From contig NC_092524.1 of the NCBI RefSeq assembly GCF_037038585.1, positions 43,405,001 to 43,469,000 on the forward strand: a stretch of 64,000 nucleotides of DNA, read 5' to 3'. Below, one piece after another: positions 14,401-27,429 of the stretch. Within the stretch, counting starts at the first letter, position 1. Each line of letters begins with the position of its first letter. The notes under the pieces were generated by a model. The model saw only the letters and a program-made list of their open reading frames with translations, had not been told where the DNA came from and did no database searches. A program made the position numbers and the translations under genes. This DNA is from Patagioenas fasciata (taxonomy: Eukaryota; Chordata; Aves; Columbiformes; Columbidae).

Positions 14401-15955
14401 ACCCAAATTCAAACTTCCCCCACATTTAAAGGGACTGAGAGCCCAAGCTCTAATTTAGGCCCATCTTTGGCTGGAGTTAAGATTAACTCATGAGCTCATG
14501 GGTCAGCAAAGTCTGTTTGTGAATCATAATGGCACCAAACTAGAACCACACACGGTCACTGAGAGCAGCGAGAAGGCCCAAGGACCTTACGGAGCCCTTC
14601 CAATCCTTGCAGGCAGCACCAGGCACCAGCAGAGGTCAGGCTGGAAAGGAAAAGGGACTGAAGTGCAGAGCAGGACTCAAATCCAGCACCTGCCTGCAGT
14701 GTAAATTCAAAGGTGCCACCAGCCACATGTTAGTGCTAATTAACTGATCTCAGGGAACCTCAATTCTGACAGTTTACCTTTCACTGTGTTTGCAGCCCTG
14801 TAACTACCCAGCTCTTCCTAGTCCGAGGGCTCTGCCATGCTGCTGCAGCACCCAGGAGCCAACCTCTGCCAGGTTCTCAATGCAGAGGTGGCTCCAGGCC
14901 CTCCCTGTAAAGGTCTTCCAGCCACAACTCCTTCCTCAGACACGCACACATCTCTGTGCCTCACACACACCTACAACCACAAGCAACAACCTAAATACTT
15001 CATCTTCTCCCTCCCTCAGACACAGCCTGCATAGTGCCTGCCGAATTGCTCCAGCATCCACCCCACCACCAGGAAAAGCAGCAACAGCAGGTTCGCAGGT
15101 GACTTGGAAGCACCCACCTCCTGTCCACCTACACTGGGAGAGGTGTTGGATCAGGCTCTAGCCTGGGAGTGTGCCAGAGGAGGACTCTAGCTTTCTGGGC
15201 AGTGTTTGAGCAACAGAATAGGCAGAAGCATGCGTGGACCCCATGCAGTCTATAGACTGCTGCTCAGACCACACTGTCATGCATAATTCAGAGAGGAGAC
15301 ACTGCATGCTATTAAAGCCTTTCATGTATTATACAACAAACCCCATGATGTGAAAAGTACAAGTAAGCAGTTACTCATAATTACTACCCAAGTAGTAAAT
15401 AATTTGAGGTTTTTATTTCCCCTGTTTTGAGGAGGTTTTTTGTTGCATTGGTCTCTAAAATACTTTTTTTTATTGTAGTGCTTGTGAAAGTAAAAATACT
15501 AGCACTGGAGTGACACAAGCAAACTCCACATAAACTTGTAAACAGATTCCTACAAACACTTATTCAACCCAGCCTCAAATACCCCCTCTAATCCCATGCA
15601 AAACCTGCCGTTTTCACACAGCTGCCTGCTGTTGATGTGACCTTTCAAAGATGTTAGAGTTGAAGTGAATTACAGAAGAGTTCAGTATGCCTCGAACAAG
15701 CACTAAGAAGAAAGCACAGTTGTGTGTGTTGTTCAGGAAAGAGGAAAGCACTATTATATATGTGCCTTGCTGGAAACCAGCCCCTCATTTATTGCTAACA
15801 ACAGGGTCTTCCATTCTGTGTTCATTTCTGCAAGCAGTACACATTTGTTTGTTTGATAACATCAGTATAAGCAGCAAACAAAAAAAAGGAACTTTCACTT
15901 CTTTTTTATTTCTGCCCTTTCCCCCCCACAGTCTTGTATATATATGTGAGATTAT
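5448..15955. other. intergenic, no gene recognised
   Basis: No supported gene. The segment 5,700-6,560 is AT-rich with many homeodomain-type TAATTA/ATTA cores and looks like possible conserved noncoding DNA. The segment 7,290-7,860 is GC-richer and holds a 190-codon plus-strand frame with no recognisable domain. A G/T-rich low-complexity stretch lies at 8,050-8,130. The rest is ordinary AT-rich bird intergenic sequence with short A or T runs. Confidence 0.6.
8050..8132 (+). repeat. G/T-rich low-complexity stretch
   Basis: Almost pure G and T on the plus strand, with repeated TTTTTG, GGGG and TTGTTG blocks. It is low-complexity sequence, and the open frames across it are artefacts. Confidence 0.8.
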
Positions 15956-16280
15956 TTTTTTCCTCTATTGCTTTAAATTGATTTTAGCATGATGCCTCTT
16001 AATCAAAGAGATGCTGAGGTTGACAGGGACCCTTTCCAGGTCATCCAGTCCACCCCCTGCTTTCCTGCAGATTTCTAATCTCTGTGTTACAGCACACAAA
16101 AGCAGAACACAGGCAGGAGGCTTTCGGCTATGCACTTTTCAAAGGACTCCAAAGTCTTTCTAGCCTATTAATTTTTCCATACATGTGTTTTTTGGTTTTT
16201 TGTTGTTTGTTTGTTTTCACCAGACAAAAAAGGTGTCCTTGTACAGCACTATAAGAAACAGGGAATGGACCATTGCAGAA
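15956..16280. repeat. 325-bp duplicated segment, copy 1
   Basis: This 325-bp segment recurs at 20,101-20,425 in the same orientation with no length difference and only four mismatches that I could find (about 98.8% identity). The match stops abruptly at both sides, and neither copy has an obvious target-site duplication. Inside it is a short CR1 3'-end remnant in reverse orientation (16,010-16,075). It looks like a recent local duplication rather than an ordinary transposon insertion; which copy is the original is not clear. Confidence 0.93.
16010..16075 (-). mobile_element. CR1 LINE 3'-end remnant
   Basis: Read on the minus strand, this carries the hallmark CR1 3' end: a run of G followed by a GGACTGGATGACCT-like block and then a GGTCCC-like block. 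Only about 65 bp is recognisable, as is usual for heavily 5'-truncated avian CR1 copies. It lies within the duplicated 325-bp segment and is present in both copies. Confidence 0.55.
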
Positions 16281-18267
16281 AATGTCCAGAAACACAAGGT
16301 GGGGATCACCCCTTGAGAGCAAATGTGCAGAGGTAAATACAAATTAAGCCTTTGTAAATTATTAGCACAGTCTATTGCCAAAGGTAAAACTGTTGAGAGG
16401 GTCATACTTCCACTAGATGTCATCTCACAGAAACTGCCGCATTTGAAGTAACTTTATCTGTAAATGGAAACACATGATTTGCAGCCCCTGTTCCTTCCCG
16501 AGGTAATTTGATACAGCCTGTACAAACAGCCCCCGCGTAAGAGATGTCCTGCATATCTGCTCCTGCAGGTGTGGGCTGAGGTTCTCTTTTGTGGAGGTGC
16601 GTGATGGAGTGAAAAAAGGAGATCGCTCGTCTGTGAAATTTTGAAGAGGATTGATGGATTTTTTTTCTTTTCAAGCCAAGAAAACCTTTTGTGGCATTAA
16701 ACTGATATGCAAACACTATACCAATCTGAGATTAAAAAAGGAGAGTAGGTAGGCGGCATCAGTATAAACTGTGTCTGATAACTGGGATGGTGCAGATGGG
16801 TTGGGGCCAGTCTGTCAGACTTCCCTCTCGCACACAGCAGAGGGCTGTGTTGGGCTTAGCAGAGCTGGGACTGACAGGCAGGAGACCTGCTGATAGCTGC
16901 AGAAAAAACAAAGGCCCTAAGCTGAAAGAAAGCCCCAGCTCACTGTAGGATGGGGAAGAGTCAGGAAGAACCAGTATGAACTCCCTCCTCCTCTTCTTCC
17001 CACCTCAGAGGGCCAGAGGTCCTCCCATTACTTCTGCCCCATCCCAGTAACCCAGAGTATAACAGGACTTTTGGCCATACAACCCATCTTCCCCCAAAAC
17101 AAGTTTACCACTACTTCGGTTTTGTCCAGTTTCAATTCTGAATATTAATTTATTTTGCTACACACATTTATTCCAGGAGAGAGTGGCTCCTTTGCTGCTG
17201 CTGTATAAATCAATTGTTCGCTCTTTGCTGGAGAAGTACACACAGTTCTGCTCGCTCCATTACAAAAGGGATGTATCAGTGCTGGGAACATTTCTGGGAC
17301 AAACGTTATGGATGATTAGAAACCCAGGAAGTATAGAGCAAGGACAATGAAACAGGGCTGTTATCCAAGAAAGGAGCTGGATGCTTCAGTACATCCTTTA
17401 AAACACCACAGATACTGTGTACCTGATAGGACAGAAAATATTTTATTTCTGATATTATGTGGGATATTCTGAGATATACAGTATGCACTGTTGCTATAAC
17501 AACATGCCAAGAGTGCTACCACCATAGCTTTAAAACTGCAGATATTTGTGATGGAGTTTGATTCCCAAGCAAAGAGGCAGAAGCCTGGAAGGCTGTAATG
17601 AGCAGAAGCTTGAGGTCAGATCAAATTATTTTGCTTTTTAGGAAGAAAGGGGGAAATTAAGAACTGCACTAACTGAATGAAGGAAAACCAGCATAAGACA
17701 GTTGTAATGACCACACAGCCTGAACAACTGCCTGGCATCAACACTACTTCTCCATAACAGATTCAGTTTTGCCGTAACAACAAAAAATGGCCCATGTCAA
17801 TAAGAGGAAGAGTGCTGTTTCACCTGTTGTATGACTAAGTGCATAAGGCTGACTTACCATTTAAGATGTGTTCATTTAAGGACAAGCTCTTCTGTCCCTG
17901 GCATGTCTTGGGAAAGATGAGTTTGTTCTCATTTTGCTCACTGCAATGTGTCAATACTCTAGAGAAATCACAAGTATTGCAGTCTAGACTAAACTATTGA
18001 TGAGCAGCTGCCTCTCATATATTTTTGAGAAGTGATAGATTTGGTATCTCCTGGAGTTCTATCAAGGGAGTTCTTTCCTAGCAATGACATAAGAGGCAGA
18101 ACATCAGCAGAAAGGAGTTCATTCTTCATGGCACTTACTGTTCAGAGGGCTCAGTATATTCCATTGCTATTTTTATTGTTTGAGTCACCCGAGCACTGAG
18201 TGACTTTGCACTGGAACAATTTGTATAGGAACCTATCTTGAGAAGGAAAAGGCTTGCTCTGGTAGGT

Positions 18268-18328
18268 ACAAAAATCTCCTCATGAGAGTAACAAAATATG
18301 AGTAACAAAAATCTCCTCATGAGAGTAA
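18268..18328. repeat. small tandem duplication, 24-bp direct repeats
   Basis: The 24-bp block beginning ACAAAAATCTCC occurs at 18,268-18,291 and again at 18,305-18,328 without mismatches, giving a 37-bp period. Confidence 0.85.
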
Positions 18329-19104
18329 TTACCAAGAAATACTGGCCATGAGTCATAGATGTCATCCTCTGGTTTAAAAGGTTTGAATCCTTATGAACCG
18401 CTAGTGGGATCAAGATGGAAGCATGATGATGATAACCTTGAAACACTGGAATTAAGAGTTTCCACCATCATTTGGACTGATCTGTCCTATAGCGCTATTT
18501 CAGGTGACTGCAGTTGCATCTGGACCAGAAAGGAACAAATTTTTATATACAGGAAAGAGCAAGAGCTGCCAGAAACTCCAGAAAGTCAGCATCTCACCTA
18601 AGCAGTATATTTTAAATCTCAAGAGTTATGCAAGATAAATCTTATTTAAAGGTTCTGGGTTACTATCACCCTTTTGATTTCCTGTACATCCAGTACAACT
18701 TAGGGATGGGGATTACTCTGAATATGAACAATCTTATCAAAGTAAAAATTAGGCAGCAAGCACTATCTAAGAAATTGCTGAAAAGTTTATACATATTTTT
18801 CCACCATCTGAAAAAATGGTAGGTCTCTTTCAAGAGGTACAAATCAACAACCAAAGCCACATTTAGGAAAGCACTGCCTGTTTTTTCAGGCAAAACTGGT
18901 CCATTCATGCTAACCCGATAAACACAGTGATGTACTAATACAAAACAAACTAATCTGACCGTCACATAGTTTACGACTTTAAAACATTTGCAACTAAATT
19001 AATTGTCACTTTATGATGAAGCTTAATCAGCTGTAGATTATCACATTGTATTTTATATACCTAGCTTTGCTGTATTTCAAATACTATTGCTGACACTGTA
19101 ACCT

Positions 19105-19126
19105 CATTATTATTATTATTATTATG
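19105..19126. repeat. (ATT)n microsatellite
   Basis: About seven ATT units in a row. Confidence 0.9.
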
Positions 19127-19702
19127 CTGACAAGGAACAGGTTTGTACATGTTATGTGTCTGCTTCCAGAACATCAGCTTCTCAACAGGCTGCGAGGTTC
19201 ACCATTAGTGAGCTAACTGTCCCTCAATATTAATTTCAGAGGGCAATAAATGTCAAAAATCCTGGGATCTGGCCAAGGTAAACTCAGCCTACTCCTCGCA
19301 GCACCTGCTGTGAGCACCACAGCTGGGCCATTGCCTGCAGCACCGGCGACCGGCCCTGGAAATCACAGGATAGACCTACAAGGGGTGGATGCTGCCCAGG
19401 CACAGCGTCACCCAAGTCCATGGCCATCACAAAAGCCAAGGGGAGGTGACAGTGCATTTATCTATTCATTAACTTACAGTACGGGTATTCCCATAAGCAG
19501 GTGAATAGACCATGCAGGGATGTTACAAATTCACCATCACTGGTGAGCTCTCAGGTTAGACAGACATTAGTCTGTCTCAAAATAGCGGGTGCTCCTCATC
19601 TTCATTGCTGGTTCTGCACTTGGGTGGGAGATGAGTAAGGCAATGTCCAGCCTCATTTTTGCTATGGACCTCAGATTTTGCTATCCTTACATTGCCATCC
19701 CT

Positions 19703-19805
19703 GTTTTGTTGGTTTTTGCGGGTGTTTTGTTGTTTGGGGTTTTGTTGGTTTGGGTTTTGGTTTGGTTTGGTTTGGGGCAGGGGGTGTTGTTTGGTTGGTT
19801 TTTGC
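19703..19805 (+). repeat. G/T-rich (GGTTT)n-like tract
   Basis: A plus-strand tract of G and T, including consecutive GGTTT units and runs of four and five G near 19,736-19,790. It is low complexity and could fold as a two-tetrad G-quadruplex on the plus strand. Confidence 0.85.
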
Positions 19806-20100
19806 CTGTTCATCAAAACAAACATCTTGACTTAAAAACACACAAATGTGCAGGCAAGTGAAAGCTGCCTCTCTTTACAGCAGTCTAACTGGTTTTGACA
19901 ATTAGTATGTGATCATTACACTGTCTCAGAAAACATAAGTAAACTGTCACCCTTTCAAACAGAAAAGGGGCATTGCACCAAGCCAGTCTGCTCAAGATCA
20001 CCTCACCACAAAAAGTGCTCACCACAAGGTGGAACAGTATCGCATACCAGTCGCCTTTGGCCAGATATGTGGACATATTGCCCAAGAGCAGCTGGAACAC

Positions 20101-20425
20101 TTTTTTCCTCTATTGCTTTAAATTGATTTTAGCATGATGCCTCTTAATCAAAGAGATGCTGAGGTTGACAGGGACCCTTTCCAGGTCATCCAGTCCACCC
20201 CCTGCTTTTCTGCAGATTTCTAATCTCTGTGTTACAGCACGCAAAAGCAGAACACAGGCAGGAGGCTTTCAGCTATGCACTTTTCAAAGGACTCCAAAGT
20301 CTTTCTAGCCTATTAATTTTTCCATACATGTGTTTTTTGGTTTTTTGTTGTTTGTTTGTTTTCACCAGACAAAAAAGGTGTCCTTGTACAGCACTATAAG
20401 AAACAGGGAATGGACCATGGCAGAA
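20101..20425. repeat. 325-bp duplicated segment, copy 2
   Basis: The second copy of the segment at 15,956-16,280, about 4.1 kb away in direct orientation. The left junction is a T run following an unrelated ...GGAACAC context, and the right junction is within CAGAA. The four differences lie about 102, 141, 170 and 319 bases into the copy. It carries the same internal CR1 remnant. Confidence 0.93.
20154..20220 (-). mobile_element. CR1 LINE 3'-end remnant, duplicated
   Basis: The duplicate of the CR1 3'-end remnant in copy 1. It was carried along with the larger 325-bp duplication and was not inserted independently, because the identity extends far beyond it on both sides. Confidence 0.5.
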
Positions 20426-23400
20426 TCAGGCAGCCAGGTAAAATACCTTCTAGATTAGACACAAAGCCACAGTGCAATTAGAGGTGTTGCAGGAGCATAC
20501 CCAGGCTGGCTCAGGTAGAGCAGTGAGGAGACAGCACAGAGTCAGCATTGACCAAGTATACACATATATACCACCTGCACCTCCCCAGCGATGCCGAAAT
20601 GCATTTTAGTTCAGACTGCTCATTTGTCAACAAGAGGGTAAGTAGCCTGACACAAAGCTGAGGGATCCCCCCGGGGACTTCTTTCCCCTCAGCACTGTTT
20701 GTCTTCCCTGCCAAAGACTGATCGTAACTCTACCTTCCTCTGGGCTTGCCACCAGCTGCTCTCTGAAAAACACTGCCTCAGGTTGCTCTGAATCGCCCGT
20801 TGAGCAGGGTCCTCCAACAGAGCAGTCCGCAGAGCCTTTATCACATCTTGCAACAGAGGCAGAGCTGCCAGTGGCTGCTGGTCCGTATTTGTTTTTACCA
20901 TATTTGATACAGTAAAAATGTGTTCCTGGAAGGTTTCACCACAGAGCTAAGATTTATACAGGTTTTTGCAAAGCTGCAAAAGCAGGCTTTTGTTCTTTCC
21001 TCATAACAAATGCTTCCGATAACAAAAGTTAGCAACCTGATCGTACAAGCACTCCCTGACAATGAGGGGAAATCTCCATCAGCATTCAAACGCTCGAGGC
21101 AGCAAGTAATAACCAGGATTAATTCTATGGCAGATCAAGCCAGAATAACATACTGGGAACTGTCTGGCTCACCAGCAGAGCTCCTGGGTAATCTATAACT
21201 AGCACTCCACGCTTCTTTCCAAACCAAAACATCTACAGCTGCTGTATGGAAACAACCTCAGCAAACAAGTACAACACAAGCACAACTCTAAATGTTAAGA
21301 AACCTCAAAAAAAGCTTGATAAGCAAACAGGAAAAGTTGTTATTTTATAGCATATGTTAAAATCGGACCAAATAAAACTGGAATAGTAATAAATATGAAA
21401 AGGATATTATTCAGCAACTAAAATATTGATGTCCTTACCTCAAAAGCCTTTAAAAAACATGCAAAAGGATAAACAACCAAAGGCTTAGAAAATTGGATTA
21501 ACCAGGAAACAGACTCCCAGTACAACCAGAAAAGGCACAAATTTAACACTGTACAGGAACTGAAAGGGAAAAGACTGAGCAAAGAGGGGAAGAGAGAGGA
21601 CTGCAGATCAAAACCAGGAGAACAGAAAAGAACAGCCTTGCCAAGTTTCATCTTCCTGAAAATAAGGATTCTGTCTCAAAGATATAATGAAATTTTTAAA
21701 AATAAAGAAATAAGCTGCTGAATTTCAAGACTGAACAGACTTTTCCTCCTGTTTTTTTTTTATTTTTAAGAATGGGCTTAACCTCATTTTGTTTATTAAA
21801 GATTTTGACTGTGTGCAAAGGCTCAGTTTGGGTGTGCCATGTTTGTCCCTGAGTTGCAATATAAACAAACTCCAGCTGTGATACATGAAAGGCCTAGGAG
21901 CAGTGGAAAGTTCAGTCTCTCTAATTAATGTCTGTTTGGGCCTAAAATGAGGCATTGGAGACTCCAGATAAACTTTGGCATGTAACACATTTCTAAGGGG
22001 AATCAGGAACTGGGTAAATAAGAGTTGGTCACTGCTGTGCTCTGGATATATTTGCAAAATGTAGATGGCAATGAGATCAGATTATTTTTTTTTCCCATGC
22101 TGTGCTCAGGCAGAGTCATTGTTGTGTCTCCTTTTTCATTGACAAGAGCTATGGCAGGGAGGAGAGTGATGTGAAGGAATACTGTGTTTAACTTTGGGTC
22201 TACAGCTATGCAGCACTACAGCTATACCCAGATATGACTTGAAACACAAAGCACCTGAAGTATGGGTTCACACCATTGTAACATAGGTAGTTTTTTTCAA
22301 CATAGATAAGCTTCTCAAACCAAAAAGTGTCTGAAAGTCAGCTTTGAGTGGGGATAAATAAGAGCATGTTTTCAAAGCTCTCATTAAGCACACAAGTCAG
22401 AAAATAATCACAACCTTTCTGCTCTCTGTGCATCAGGAGAAGAAAACACCCAGGGACCGTGCTCCTGCTGCTGGGAATCTGAGTGCATTTGTGGGCACAA
22501 GCCATCCCCTCTAAGCTCCACTGCTGTCAGTCCGCAGAGCTTTGCTTGACTCCATATTCCCCTGCCAAGGTTTCACAGACTGAGATAAAAGCAGAATTAA
22601 AGATAGCATATAAATCCCATATACCTGAACCCACAGTCCAAAAGCCAGGATATTTACTCATGCCTTGGCGCTGTTCCTCACCAGGCAATGCTACAGACTT
22701 CTGTGCTGTTGCTTCACTACCCAGGCTCTCATTAGTGCCTGCTTGTCCCAGATTGACCACAGGTGCTTAGGTCCATAATAAAAAGACACCTAACTGACCA
22801 CACTGTTGTGCAGTGCACCTCCCACCCTCCACAAATGTCAGGAAAACATTACAACAGGCCTGGCACACAGGCCACCCATCTGGGGCTGCAGAGACAGGCA
22901 CACACACCCACCCCACACTTCCCAGTCCCCAGAGACCAGCTGGGACCAGCTCTGGAAAGCAAAACAGGAGCTGAGGGTGGCCAGAGACAGTGACACTGGT
23001 GGCAATAAGGTCAGCTACCTAAGTAAGGCCCTATAGAAGAAAAATAATTTCAGCTTCTCATGTGTAAGAAAACACCCAAGACAGCCAGAATGCAGCAAAG
23101 TTGCTTTCTTCCACAGGTGTATGGTAGGATATATCACAGAAATAGTGTGTTCACTAAGTGCAAAAATTATCATAGTAACAAACAACAACAAAAAATATGC
23201 ACCCTCTGGGACAAGTAAATATAAAAAAGTCATTTCCCCCTGTTCCCAAAGCAAAAAATTATGCTGTGGATATCTGCAAATCCTCTAGCCCAAACTGCCT
23301 GGACCAGGCCTGGCTCTAACCCAGCAGGTCCCAGTAACTGGCTTCCTCAGCTGCCCATTCTCCAGCCAGGTCATGGCCTCCAGAAGCGATTCTCAGCAAA

Positions 23401-26400
23401 GAGTAACCAGTGACGCCTCGTGCAAGGCTCTATCTCCCTTCAGAAACACTTTGTAAAAAGGAACTTGGTTTAATCCAGTTTCTTGTTGTCTTCAGACACA
23501 GATAATTGCAACAATGATTCATCTAGTAATTAATAATCAAAATTTTGAAATGCAGGTATCCAGTATTACTGCCTTAATTATGAGCTTCCATTGAGTAAGA
23601 CATGAACATTAAATATCAGGCAATCCCATATTTCAGGTTATTACCAGGTTTTCAACACTGTGTCATATAAAATGGCCCTTACTTCAAGTCAGGATTGAAT
23701 CATCCTATCATCCTCCAAAAGCAGGGAAAATTAGGATGTCTGGATTTTTATGACTGCCAGCCACTCATCAAGTAAGATAAAAGGTTAATTCTGAAAATTT
23801 AGTTTCTATCTCCAAAATAGAAGGCATTTGGATTTTTTTTTTTTTTTTTAAGAAATGCTTGGATTTCCACAGGCCAAAGAAAGCCACAAAGTCCGTATGA
23901 AAGATACATTCACATAAAGTATCAAAAATTTATTCCATCCTTTAGAAATGCCTTTGTTCCTTAGAGGGAAGTTTTGAATACTCCTCAGCTTGACGTCCCA
24001 CTTTAACCCAACCTGGAACACAGTTAATATCAGCATAATGAAAGAAGGTGTGGAACTAATTTGATTGGATTACCCAATTTTTGGCCCTTCACTATGCTGA
24101 TAGAGATTGTGTTTAGCATCAGGATAGGTCTGTAGGAATTAAAAGTCTCTAATGTTTTTCCTTCTTGGTTATGCCTTGTCCCCTTCTGCTTCATCAGCTG
24201 TTGCCAAGCTTTGCATTAAAATTAGAGGGAATCAATCTGCAGAAGATGGTAAGCAGCTGGAAACCTTTCTCTCTAATTTTCTAGGGCATGCCCCAATCTC
24301 ACCCATCACATTCCGGCTGCGCTGCACGGTGCCAAGAGGGTAGCATCATGAACAATGGTGGAACACGGAGCTGGTGGAGCAATAAACACCCAAGCTGAAT
24401 AAGGATGAGGTGGCATTTCATATGGCTTTGAAAGGTCTGAAACACTATTAAAAAGCTAATGGAAGTCCTACTTCAACATCCCTCAAGGGGAGGCAAAGAG
24501 CCTTTTCCACGCAACCCCCTAAGCTCAGCCCAAAGTGCAGTCTAAGCTGTGAGAAGCTTTTTAGGCAATTCGCCAGTGATATACTCATTACGAAATACAG
24601 CAAATGGATTTTCTTCAGCAAACATATTTCAATTTTATTTTTCACTTAAGTTCAATGTACCTAACTGTCCTAAATAATAAGTGAGGCAAAAAAATATCAC
24701 TGGAGCCACCCTGTACTGACACAGACTGAACTATATCCCACACTGGAGTCAGCTCAGGCTCTCTGCAGTACTCAGTCCCATGCAGAGCTGAACCGTTCAG
24801 CCAAGGGTTTTGCATCAGCAGTTCCCTGTTAATTTGCCTTGTGGATAGAGATTTCCAGCTTCAGAGCCTTCAAATGGGTACATTTGTCAGCACTAAGTTC
24901 ACTTTACAGAAGCATTTACATTGAGTACACAGAAAATACAAGTGTTTATGCTTTGAGAAGAATTTTTACTTGTTTTTCACAAATATTCAGCTCCACTCTG
25001 GTGGATTTAGTTGGCTTAATGTTTCAATTTTAAGTATCACTTAATGGAGGGAGAATAAACAAGCAGACATTACAACGAGGTAGCGTGATGTCTTTAAACA
25101 GCTCAGGCATTCTGAGGTGAAATCCTCACACTTGGCACATCAGTGACACTGATCCCACTGACTCGAACATGACTGGGATTCCTCAACATTTTGGTCAGGC
25201 TCATTACTACTCTGACACCAGAGTTACGCAATCCCTGTACTATTTGAAGACAACTAGGAAACTGAGAAGAAAAGGAAATAGGAGCTCAAGACAAGCAGAG
25301 ACCTGTCCTCTGCTCACAGCTCGTTGCTATGCCATCACCACCAAGGTATGGGGCTCACCAGGTCGAGACCACGATGCCCCTCACCACAACCTGGCTCAGC
25401 CTGCAGCCGAGGCACTGGATCTGCTGCCAGTGGGCACCAGGTGGAAAGAGAAAGGATTCGAGGGGAGGCAAAGGGCTTTGCCATTCCTTAGAAGCACTTG
25501 AAAGGGTAAGCCATACCCCTGCCAGCTTCCACAAAGTTACAAAATGAGCTACATCATGTTTTCCCCAGTGAGAATCTGAACGAAGTCTTCTAAGTGTCAC
25601 AGAATTGTCTGCTGCTATAATCTATACGTCCTACACTACTGTTTCTCTCTCCCAATTCAGTTTCATTTTAGTTACCAAAGGAGAGGCTTTCACCAGTGAG
25701 CATCAGAAAACCACCCAGGGTTTCTGTGGAGTTTGTTGGCTTTTCAGATTTTGATGACAAGCTGACAGTTTTCCCAGTCTCAGTGTGCAAAGTTCTGCTT
25801 TCCACTTCAGAGACCAGCCCTATCAATATTCTGTGGCTGTCAGCTCCCTTCAGCTTCTTTACCTGTATCAGGTAGCCTTGGATAGATACCTTTGAATTAA
25901 CTGAAGTAACGATGAAATGCTTCATTTATTCAGGTGATGAGCCCTACATAGAACATGTTTAGCTCAGGGTTTCTCATCTGTATTCCCTGCTGCCCCCCTG
26001 CAGCCAGCCCTCTTCATCTTCCCCCACCACTGTGCATCTCCAATTTTTTTTCTGCTCCACAAAGAACATGTCCAGCCTCTGGAGATCACAGCCTAGGCTC
26101 TGCCCTCTCCCAGCTTCACCAGCTCAAAGTAAATATTACACACTGCTTATGTCTGCCAGGAAGGACAACAATGTGGGGAGAGAGAAGGGAATATTTTCCT
26201 ATGGAGTTTCTTATTATCCCTGCCTAAACATATTTCCAGGTCACTCACATTTCCATTTTGAAAAATGTCCAATTTATTTCAAGGCACCTGTCATGCATTC
26301 TCTCCTGACTGCCATACTTCGACTCCCCTTTAAAATGAGAATAGAGTGGCATAGAAAGCATCATACATCTGATCAGCAGCTCTCCTCCCTTTCCATAACA

Positions 26401-27354
26401 ATGCAGATGCTTTCCTAGCCTTGAATGTCATTTGCAAAAATTTTAAGCTGCTCCATTTTTCTTCAGACACTGCACACAAGGTGTTTACTAAGATGCCTAA
26501 GTAGCATCCTGGAGTGGGAAGAAGGGTGCTGAACAATGTTTCATACCTCAGTGGCTGCAGTGCTGAGGGACAGAAATTATTAAGGTTTGCAATTGATTAG
26601 GCTGCATGATCCATTTGCTATGTGTTCAGTGGTCTTACGACATGTCCTCCTCTCTTCAATAACTGATGTGCATCTCTTCCCTTCCCCATCTTCCACTCCT
26701 CTCATCACCTGGTATGGGTCAACACCACATACAAGAGCTGTTCGGGGCTCCACAGTAGCATGAGGTGGACTGTATGGCCTCTAGGCAGAGGTACTGATCC
26801 ACAGGCCACATGGTTTGCTCTATCACATACATATGAAAAGGCGGAGTTTCTTCTGGAAGGATAGCTAAGCTAGAAAGAAGAAAAGTTGCTGTATTTTATT
26901 TTGAGAATGCTGTGAGGTCTGGATCACTTCAGAAGTTAAGCCCACCCTGTGGTAACAGTGAGGACTGCAGAGGAAAACAAAGATGAAGATGTCACACCAA
27001 GGACTGATCAGTCATGTGGATGAGGCTTCCTGTGAACACGCTCCCCTCACCTGGACACGTCACTCAGAAAGCAGGAACAACAGGGAACTGCCTGCACAGG
27101 CTGCTTTTGGGAGGGGGAGCACAGCAGGACATAGTCCTGTGGATGGTGATAATAAAGGCACTTTCTGACACAGAGGGAAGGGACAGGGACATGAGGAAGG
27201 TCTGCTAGATTCAGTGGTAACACCTAGAGAGGAATCAACTGGTAAAGTAAAGGTGACAGAAATGATAGACAGAGGGGTCCTTTGGAAACCTGAGTAAAAG
27301 AGAAAATTACTTAAATAAACTTCACTGTTACAAACTCTTACTCTGTATCAAAGG
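20426..27354. other. intergenic, no gene recognised
   Basis: No supported gene, RNA gene or clear mobile element. T runs occur (near 21,750 and 23,828-23,848). Frames of up to about 130 codons show no domain. The AT-rich stretch at 23,500-23,800 has several ATTA/TAAT cores. Confidence 0.6.
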
Positions 27355-27375
27355 AAAAAAAAAAAAAAAAAAAAA
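27355..27375. repeat. poly(A) run
   Basis: 21 consecutive A on the plus strand. An AATAAA lies at 27,314-27,319, 35 bases upstream, which is rather far for a typical cleavage site. Confidence 0.9.
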
Positions 27376-27429
27376 GGAAAAGTAATTAGGATGCCAGTTC
27401 CTCAAAGAAGTTACACAAAAGTTCTTTAT

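Larger units (their letters stand above)
16281..20100. other. intergenic between the two duplicated segments
   Basis: No gene was recognised. It contains a 24-bp direct repeat with a 37-bp period (18,268 and 18,305), a short ATT microsatellite near 19,105-19,126 and a G/T-rich stretch at 19,703-19,805. Confidence 0.6.

Noticed and set aside
14370-14700. Possible MIR/SINE or tRNA-like B box (GGGTTCAGACCC near 14,395)
   Set aside because: No matching A box or acceptor-stem pairing, and the resemblance covers only a dozen bases.
27314-27375. AATAAA followed by a 21-base A run on the plus strand as a retrocopy tail
   Set aside because: The gap of 35 bases is longer than usual and no transcript-like body was recognised upstream.
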